Source: a bacterium
GTDB taxonomy: Bacteria > Bacillota > Bacilli > Lactobacillales > Streptococcaceae
Assembly (NCBI GenBank): GCA_905221145.1
Contig: CAJNCA010000002.1
Span: forward strand, 186,001 to 250,000
Direction: 5' to 3'
Length of the DNA: 64,000 bases
Under the pieces are notes generated by a model, which was not told where the DNA came from, did no database searches, and saw only the letters and a list, made by a program, of their open reading frames with translations. Numbering within the stretch: the stretch's first letter is position 1; every line of letters begins with the position of its first letter. Of the stretch, positions 59,201 to 64,000 are shown piece after piece. The position numbers were made by a program, and so were the translations under genes.

Positions 59201-59362
59201 TTTTGTAACCTCTAGAAAGTCAAAAGCACCATAAAGATTATCAATATCCATCATAGCCAAATGAGTGTAGCCGAATTCTTTAGCTGCTCTCACGTACTTG
59301 TCGATCGAAATGACGCTCTCCATAAAACTATAGACTGTTTTTGTATCTAGTTGTGCGATCAA
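56261..59362 (-). CDS. dnaE: DNA polymerase III alpha subunit, DnaE type
   Basis: A 1,033-residue replicative polymerase for lagging-strand and primer extension. The PHP domain is at the N-terminus (about 1-200), catalytic Asps are in MPDIDIDIPD near 345, and GMGRGSAVGSLVSYAL is near 300. The helix-hairpin-helix and OB domains are C-terminal. I use the TTG at 59362 (IAQLDTKTVYSF follows), with AGAGGAG nine bases upstream. The open frame's GTG at 59389 lies 4 bp from a TATAAT box and would probably be outside the mRNA. Confidence 0.96.
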   Translation of the reverse strand: MIAQLDTKTVYSFMESVISIDKYVRAAKEFGYTHLAMMDIDNLYGAFDFLEVTKKYGIHPLLGLEMTVFVDNQEVNLRFLALSSVGYQQLMKLSTTKMQGEKNWSVLSKYLEDIAVIVPYFDGLESLNLGCDYYIGVYPETLAGEFHHPILPLYRVNAFESRDREVLQVLTAIKENLPLREVPLRSRQDVFISASSLEKLFQERFPQALDNLENLISGISYDLDTSLKLPRFNPARPAVEELRERAELGLAQKGLSSKEYQDRLDQELAVIHDMGFDDYFLVVWDLLRFGRSNGYYMGMGRGSAVGSLVSYALDITGIDPVEKNLIFERFLNRERYTMPDIDIDIPDIYRPDFIRYVGNKYGSKHAAQIVTFSTFGAKQALRDVLKRFGVPEYELSAITKKISFRDNLKSAYEGNLQFRQQINSKLEYQKAFDIACKIEGYPRQTSVHAAGVVISDQDLTDYIPLKHGDEIPLTQYDAHGVEASGLLKMDFLGLRNLTFVQKMQELLAETEGIHLKIEEIDLEDKETLALFASGNTKGIFQFEQPGAIRLLKRVQPVCFEDVVATTSLNRPGASDYINNFVARKHGQEEVTVLDPVLEDILDPTYGIMLYQEQVMQVAQRFAGFSLGKADILRRAMGKKDASAMHEMRASFIQGALEAGHTAEKAEQVFDVMEKFAGYGFNRSHAYAYSALAFQLAYFKTHYPAIFYQVMLNSANSDYLTDALEAGFEVAPLSINTIPYHDKIANRSIYLGLKSIKGVSKDLALWIIEQRPYSNIEDFIAKLPENYLKLPLLEPLVKVGLFDSFEKNRQKVFNNLANLFEFVKELGSLFGDTIYSWQESEDWTEQEKFYMEQELLGIGVSKHPLQAIASKAIYPITPISNLSENSHSIILVEVQKIKVIRTKKGENMAFLQVDDSKKKLDVTLFSDLYRQVGQEVREGAFYYIKGKVQSRDGRLQMIAQEIREAVAERFWIQVKNHESDQEISRILDQYKGPIPVIIRYEEEQKNIVSPHHFVAKTDELEAKLNGIVMKTIYR

Positions 59363-59392
59363 TTTACACTTCTCCTCTATCCTTCTCACTAT

Positions 59393-59398
59393 ATTATA
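59393..59398 (-). promoter_or_regulatory. -10 box of dnaE
   Basis: ATGGTATAAT on the minus strand; it sets transcription to start near 59386, upstream of the TTG start. Confidence 0.65.
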
Positions 59399-59405
59399 CC
59401 ATTTT

Positions 59406-59447
59406 CAAAAAAGAAAAGAACCTGAGATGTTAAATCTCAAGTTCTTT
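59406..59447 (-). terminator. terminator of the LPNTG surface protein gene
   Basis: AGAACTTGAGAT pairs with ATCTCAGGTTCT around five bases, followed by CTTTTCTTTTTT on the minus strand. Confidence 0.85.
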
Positions 59448-59486
59448 CTTAGGCTGAATCAATCACTGTTTGAAAGAAAGTCTGAA

Positions 59487-62400
59487 TTATTCTTCGTCTT
59501 TTCTTTTCTTACGAGCAATCAATCCGAATCCACTCAAGGCTCCTAAAAGTCCAAGTGCTGCTAAGCTAGAGTGTGCTTCTGTACCTGTATTTGGAAGTTC
59601 ACGTTGACCATCCATATACTGTGGTGTAGCAGGCTCTGCTGTTTGTTCTGGTGTCACTGGAACTACTGGTTGTTCAGGAGTCTCAGGTGTCACTGGAACA
59701 GGATTTGGTGCAGGACTAGGTTCTGGTTGAGGCTCTGGAGCTGGATTTGGTTGAGGTTGTGGTTGAGGTTGTGGAGCTGGTATATTACCTCCTCCGCCAC
59801 CATTGTTGCCACCACCATTATTTGGTGTAGGATCCTTAGGAACGTAGTTGATTGGTGTATCTTGCGTTGGATCACCAGGTACCTCTGGTACTTCGTATCC
59901 TTTCGTTGGATCATTTGGATCAACTGGTTTCAATGGATTTCCATTTGGATCTACTGGAATGAATCCTGGTACATAAGGTACTTTAGGTTTATCAGTTCCT
60001 GGTTTAGTTGGATCTTTCGGATCATTTGGATATGTGATTGGATTTGTTGGTGTTCCTGGAATATTTGGAATCCATGAACCTAACTTATCGTAAATCACTG
60101 TTTCATTGATATCCTTGATTGTATCTGGAGTTACTTGTACATCTTTAGTTGATGATTCTAGATCACCAGCTTTAGCGATGTATCCTTTCACAACTGGTAC
60201 TTGGTAACCGTTGAAGATGTCATCGTTACGATCTGTTGTCCATTCACCATAAGTGATTTCACCAGTTACTAAGTTAACCTTAGCTTCACGAGTGAACTTG
60301 ATAGTTTCTGTACGAGTTTCAGAAACTTCTTTTCCGTTACGATCCACATACTTGATTGTACGTGTAGCTGATTTCTCAGTTACAAGATCTTTCACAGTAT
60401 TTGGCCATACTGGGCTGTTTGGATCGTTAGGGAATACTGGTTCACCTGGTTTTGGAGTTGATGGTGTTACAGGTGTTCCATCTGGATTCTTCGGTAAGTT
60501 TGGATCATTTGGATCTACTGATTTACCTGGTGTAACTGGAATAATTCTTTCAGCTACTGTTACAGTAAATTTCTGATCTACCGATTTATCTTTATCAAAT
60601 ACTCTGTCTGTATCTTTAGATGGAAACTCATTCTTAACGACTCTATATCCTGCTTTTTCAAGTTTTTGGATAGTCTTAGTCACTTCGTCAATCTTATCTT
60701 TGTTGAAGTTAGTTCCTGAATCACCTTCGTCTACTACTGGGTCAGATACAACTTTATTGTTTTCATCTACGAAGTTTGTGATAGCTTTTTGCTTATCAGT
60801 TTCGTAAATGATTTCAATATTTTTACCTGGATCTGTTGGTACTGGTGGTACTTCATATCCTTTAGATGGATCTTTAGGATCTACTGGTGTTAATGGAACT
60901 AATGGATTAGTGTCTGGATCAAAAGGCTTAGTTGGGTCTTTTGGTACTTTTGGCTCAGTTCCTGGGAAATGAGGAACGATTGGTTTATCAGTTCCAGGTT
61001 TTGTTGGATCTTTTGGATCATTTGGATATGGAAGCGGGTCAATTGGTGTTTCACCTTCTGGTACTTTTGGTACCCACGAACCAAGTTTAGTGTAGACAAC
61101 TTCGATGTTTTCATCTTTAGAGTCTGCAGTTAATCCTGTTGTAGCTGCTACTTCTTTTTGTTTCGCATCTTTCAGAATGTATCCTTTAACAACTGGTGAT
61201 GTTACAGCATCGAATGTTGTATCTCCATCTTTAGCAGTCCAATTAGGAGTGTAAGTGATTTCACCTGTTACTGAGTTAATCTTACCTTCACGAGTGAATG
61301 TAACTTTATCTGTTACTTTCTTAGCTACTTCTTTACCTTTGTCATCAACGTAAGTGATTGTACGGTTTACGTGACGAGTTGTATCAATTTGTTTAATTAG
61401 ATCTTCAGTCCATTTTGGTCCTGTTGGGTTGTTAGGATCGATTGGATCACCTGGTTTTGGTGTGTTAGGATCGTTCGGATTAGTCGGATCAAATGGTTTA
61501 ATTGGCTCAACGTGCGGTGTCACTGTTACTACGAAGCTTTGATCTACTTTCGTATCTTTATCGTAGTTCTTATCTGTAGCTGTTGTGAATCCGTCACTTA
61601 CTAAGTCATATCCTAGAGCTTTCAATTCAGCAAGTTTAGCTACTGTTGAGTACTCGATTGGTTCTCCAGATTTACCTTCTAGGTTATCTGTATGAAGTAC
61701 AGTTCCAGTTCCTTCTACAACATAAGTTACTTTCGCTTTTTGAGTGTCTTTTTCATAAGTGATTTGCGTATCTTCTGTTGGATTTTCAGGTGTTGGTGGA
61801 ACATATCCTTTACTTGGATCAGTTGGATCTACTGGTTTCAGTGGGTTTCCATTTGGATCTTTTGGAGTTGTTCCTGGAACGTGAGGAATCACTGTTGTTG
61901 GTGTTCCTGGTTTTGTTGGATCAGTTGGATCATTTGGATATTGAGGTTTCTCAACTTTTGGAACTTCAAATCCTTCTGGTACTTTCGGTACATATTTACC
62001 TAGTGGTGTGTAAACGACATTCACTACTGAATCAGCTGCATCGTGAGCAACGTTTTCTACTTTTTCAGCTGCTTTAATATCTGCAACATATCCTTCGATT
62101 ACTGGAGAAGTTACTTCAGCTAATGTTTGTGGTTCTGTCCAATCAGAAGTATAAGTGATTTCACCTGTTACTTTGTTTAGATCACCTTTACGAGAGTAAC
62201 GAAGTTTTTGTTCTACAGTAGCCGCAGCTTCTTGACCACGTTTAGCTTCTTCTACTTTATCAGTATTAGCGTATCTGTAGTTGATTGTACGATTGACTTC
62301 ATCTAGTAATCCAAGTTGTTCGTATGTACGTTGTTTTGGATCTCCAGGTACTTTGTCTCCTGGTTTTGGAGTTGTGTTTGGATTGTTTGGATCTAGCGGT

Positions 62401-64000
62401 TTATCTGGATCGATTGGAGAAATTCCTTCTTTAACGATTACGTAGTAAACCTGGCTAATTCCACTATCACCTTTATCGTCTTTATCATCGAATGTACGGT
62501 TTGCATCAGCGTAGAATGCTACACGTTCTGTAGTGTATGCTGCATCAGTTGGTGCAACAACTTCATAACCTTTAGCTTCCAATTCAGCTTTAACGTTATC
62601 AACATTTGTTGTCTTGATTGCTTTACCTGTATCTCCTGCTTCCGCAACTGATACGTGAACTGCAGTTCCATCCTCTTTAATGAAGTGAACTAACGCAACT
62701 TGAGAACCATCTTTCACATACGTAATTGTAGTGTTTTGAGTTGGATCTTCCGGTACTTTCGGTACTTCATATCCTTTCGATGGATCGTTTGGATCTTTCG
62801 GAGTTAACGATTTACCGTTTGGTCCTACTGGTGTTGTTCCAGGGATATATGGTACTACTGGAGTTTCAGTAGGTGTTCCTGGTTTTGTAGGATCTTCGTT
62901 AGTTGGATTTTCATATGGTTTTGGTGTTAAGTCAGTGTTCGCTGGAGGTGTTACTCCTTCAGGAATTACTGGTACATATGAACCAAGTTTACGGTAGATG
63001 ATTGTTTCTTCACTATCTTTATCAGTAGCTTTAACATCTGTACGCTCTGTAGATTTAGCCGCTGAAGCTACATATCCTGGTTTGTTTGGAGTTGTTACAG
63101 CATCGATTGTTGTATCGTCACCTTTAGCTTTCCATTCTCCAAAGTTAGAAATTGCTCCAGTTATTGGATCTAGGTCAGCTGTACGAGTGAATGTTAATGT
63201 TTGTACATTATCAGGGATACCTGCATCTGATCCGTCAGCTAGTTTGTAGTGAACTGTGTGCGTTACTTCTTCGATTAATCCTAATTCTTTGTACGTACGT
63301 CCTTTTGGATCGTTTGGTACTTTATCTTCAGGTTTTGGAGTAACATTTGAATTTGGATCAACTGGTTTAGATGGGTCAATGTTTGATGGTTTTGTAGTAT
63401 AAACTACTGTTTCATTGATATCTTCAGCAGTTGCTGTTACTTCTGATGCTGGTACAGTCGCTTTATTTGGAGTGTAATTCTTAATTTCTGGTGAAGTTAC
63501 AGCTTCAAATGTTTGAGCTGGCGACCAGTCTCCAAATGTGATTTTACCAGTTACTGGATTGATAGTTGCTGAACGTTTGAATTCTTTAGTTTCTTGAACT
63601 GTGTCAGCAGCTTTTGATCCATCTGCGTAAACATACTTGATTGTACGTTTAACTTCTTCTTTACGTCCATCTTCTAACTCTTTGATTAACTCTGGAGTCC
63701 ATTTTGGTCCTGTTGGATTATTTGGATCGATTGGTTGATCTTTAGTTGGAGTTGGATCATTTGGATTTACAGTAATTGGCTTAGCAGTTACTAAAACTTT
63801 GTATACTTGGTTAGTCTTAGAATCTGCGTCGAATTTACCATCTGTTGGGTAGTTGTTTTCAACAACTGTATATCCTTTAGCTTTAAGTGCTTCAATTGTT
63901 GATGTTACATCAGCAGCCTTAGTGAATGCTTTACCTGTATCACCAGTATCTACTACTGATTCTGCTACTGCACCTTTTTCAGTCTTATCAGTTTCACTGT
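59487..64000 (-). CDS. giant LPNTG-anchored surface protein with mucin-binding (MucBP / Mub B2-like) repeats, N-terminus outside window
   Basis: The frame is open from the stop at 59487 to the window edge: 1,503 residues and no start seen, so the signal peptide lies outside. Two module types alternate. MucBP-like modules lie at about 63998-63780, 62725-62420, 61765-61500 and 60815-60540. Mub B2-like modules (RTI-Y..., FTRE..., VTGEITY, VVKGYI) lie near 63640, 63265, 62290, 61365 and 60360. The VPKVPEG linker recurs every 918-1003 bp. Pro/Asn/Asp-rich linkers such as YPNDPKDPTKPGTDKP join modules. The C-terminus has a GGGNNGGGGG and Pro-Gln-rich wall-spanning segment, LPNTG (59583-59597), a hydrophobic span and RKKRKDEE. 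It is probably an adhesin for mucin or other glycoproteins; the ligand is inferred. Confidence 0.93.
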   Translation of the reverse strand, partial: SETDKTEKGAVAESVVDTGDTGKAFTKAADVTSTIEALKAKGYTVVENNYPTDGKFDADSKTNQVYKVLVTAKPITVNPNDPTPTKDQPIDPNNPTGPKWTPELIKELEDGRKEEVKRTIKYVYADGSKAADTVQETKEFKRSATINPVTGKITFGDWSPAQTFEAVTSPEIKNYTPNKATVPASEVTATAEDINETVVYTTKPSNIDPSKPVDPNSNVTPKPEDKVPNDPKGRTYKELGLIEEVTHTVHYKLADGSDAGIPDNVQTLTFTRTADLDPITGAISNFGEWKAKGDDTTIDAVTTPNKPGYVASAAKSTERTDVKATDKDSEETIIYRKLGSYVPVIPEGVTPPANTDLTPKPYENPTNEDPTKPGTPTETPVVPYIPGTTPVGPNGKSLTPKDPNDPSKGYEVPKVPEDPTQNTTITYVKDGSQVALVHFIKEDGTAVHVSVAEAGDTGKAIKTTNVDNVKAELEAKGYEVVAPTDAAYTTERVAFYADANRTFDDKDDKGDSGISQVYYVIVKEGISPIDPDKPLDPNNPNTTPKPGDKVPGDPKQRTYEQLGLLDEVNRTINYRYANTDKVEEAKRGQEAAATVEQKLRYSRKGDLNKVTGEITYTSDWTEPQTLAEVTSPVIEGYVADIKAAEKVENVAHDAADSVVNVVYTPLGKYVPKVPEGFEVPKVEKPQYPNDPTDPTKPGTPTTVIPHVPGTTPKDPNGNPLKPVDPTDPSKGYVPPTPENPTEDTQITYEKDTQKAKVTYVVEGTGTVLHTDNLEGKSGEPIEYSTVAKLAELKALGYDLVSDGFTTATDKNYDKDTKVDQSFVVTVTPHVEPIKPFDPTNPNDPNTPKPGDPIDPNNPTGPKWTEDLIKQIDTTRHVNRTITYVDDKGKEVAKKVTDKVTFTREGKINSVTGEITYTPNWTAKDGDTTFDAVTSPVVKGYILKDAKQKEVAATTGLTADSKDENIEVVYTKLGSWVPKVPEGETPIDPLPYPNDPKDPTKPGTDKPIVPHFPGTEPKVPKDPTKPFDPDTNPLVPLTPVDPKDPSKGYEVPPVPTDPGKNIEIIYETDKQKAITNFVDENNKVVSDPVVDEGDSGTNFNKDKIDEVTKTIQKLEKAGYRVVKNEFPSKDTDRVFDKDKSVDQKFTVTVAERIIPVTPGKSVDPNDPNLPKNPDGTPVTPSTPKPGEPVFPNDPNSPVWPNTVKDLVTEKSATRTIKYVDRNGKEVSETRTETIKFTREAKVNLVTGEITYGEWTTDRNDDIFNGYQVPVVKGYIAKAGDLESSTKDVQVTPDTIKDINETVIYDKLGSWIPNIPGTPTNPITYPNDPKDPTKPGTDKPKVPYVPGFIPVDPNGNPLKPVDPNDPTKGYEVPEVPGDPTQDTPINYVPKDPTPNNGGGNNGGGGGNIPAPQPQPQPQPNPAPEPQPEPSPAPNPVPVTPETPEQPVVPVTPEQTAEPATPQYMDGQRELPNTGTEAHSSLAALGLLGALSGFGLIARKKRKDEE

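Noticed and set aside
59571..60077. 168-codon Trp/Cys/Arg-rich plus-strand frame
   Set aside because: Arises from the repetitive Pro/Gln codons of the surface protein on the other strand; composition is unlike a real protein.
62717..62719. GTG at 62717 as the start of the surface protein
   Set aside because: The same frame is open upstream through more complete modules to the window edge, and the codon is an internal Val in YVKDGSQV.

Overview
The window looks like the chromosome of a mitis-group Streptococcus (S. mitis, S. oralis or S. pneumoniae type). The reasons are moderate to low GC, streptococcal forms of Ldh, HPr, GyrA, SrtA and the lac genes, a BOX repeat, and a gene order that, from memory, mostly follows the pneumococcal segment lplA-pdh-pyrC-ung-pts-nrd-lac-lepA-recN-xse-truB-srtA-gyrA-ldh. 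No rRNA, tRNA, complete IS, prophage or CRISPR array was seen. Most genes lie on the minus strand; the exceptions are dhaS-dhaQ, nrdHEF, lacR, ldh and an integrase remnant.

Layout. 1-5.7 kb: pyruvate/acetoin-type dehydrogenase operon (E1alpha, E1beta, E2, E3, then a cut-off lipoate ligase). The lipoyl domain is on E3 rather than E2, and about 560 bp of structured repeats split the operon. 5.8-10.4 kb: five-gene cluster DUF4336-ung-nudix-pyrC-MATE. 10.4-11.6 kb: HAD phosphatase and a 458-bp gap holding a 42-bp phased dyad array. 11.6-15.2 kb: dihydroxyacetone kinase dhaKLM with the divergent activator pair dhaS-dhaQ and a clear DhaS operator. 15.3-16.4 kb: ClbS/DfsB-like and cysteine-cluster proteins. 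16.5-18.5 kb: ptsHI. 18.7-22.5 kb: aerobic class Ib ribonucleotide reductase nrdHEF behind NrdR boxes.

22.6-35.2 kb: lactose/galactose utilisation. It holds lacR, lacTFEG (LacT antitermination plus a cre), lacABCD (tagatose-6-phosphate pathway), a LacX-type mutarotase and a galactitol-family PTS probably used for galactose. The two PTS systems feed one tagatose pathway, with LacR, LacT and CcpA as the likely controls.

35.4-52.2 kb: housekeeping (lepA, phosphatase, recN, argR, tlyA, ispA, xseBA, udk, truB, DUF2130, metY, formate/nitrite channel, srtA, gyrA). 52.3-59.4 kb: ldh, an integrase remnant, pyk-pfkA and dnaE. The ldh/pyk junction may be a rearrangement point. 59.5-64 kb: the C-terminal 1,503 residues of a giant LPNTG-anchored surface protein built of mucin-binding-type repeats, a likely substrate of the SrtA encoded 10 kb away.

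The least explained structures are the tandem hairpin units at 3.1-3.4 kb, the phased dyads at 11.2-11.4 kb and a perfect 19-bp palindrome on the galactose-PTS promoter.
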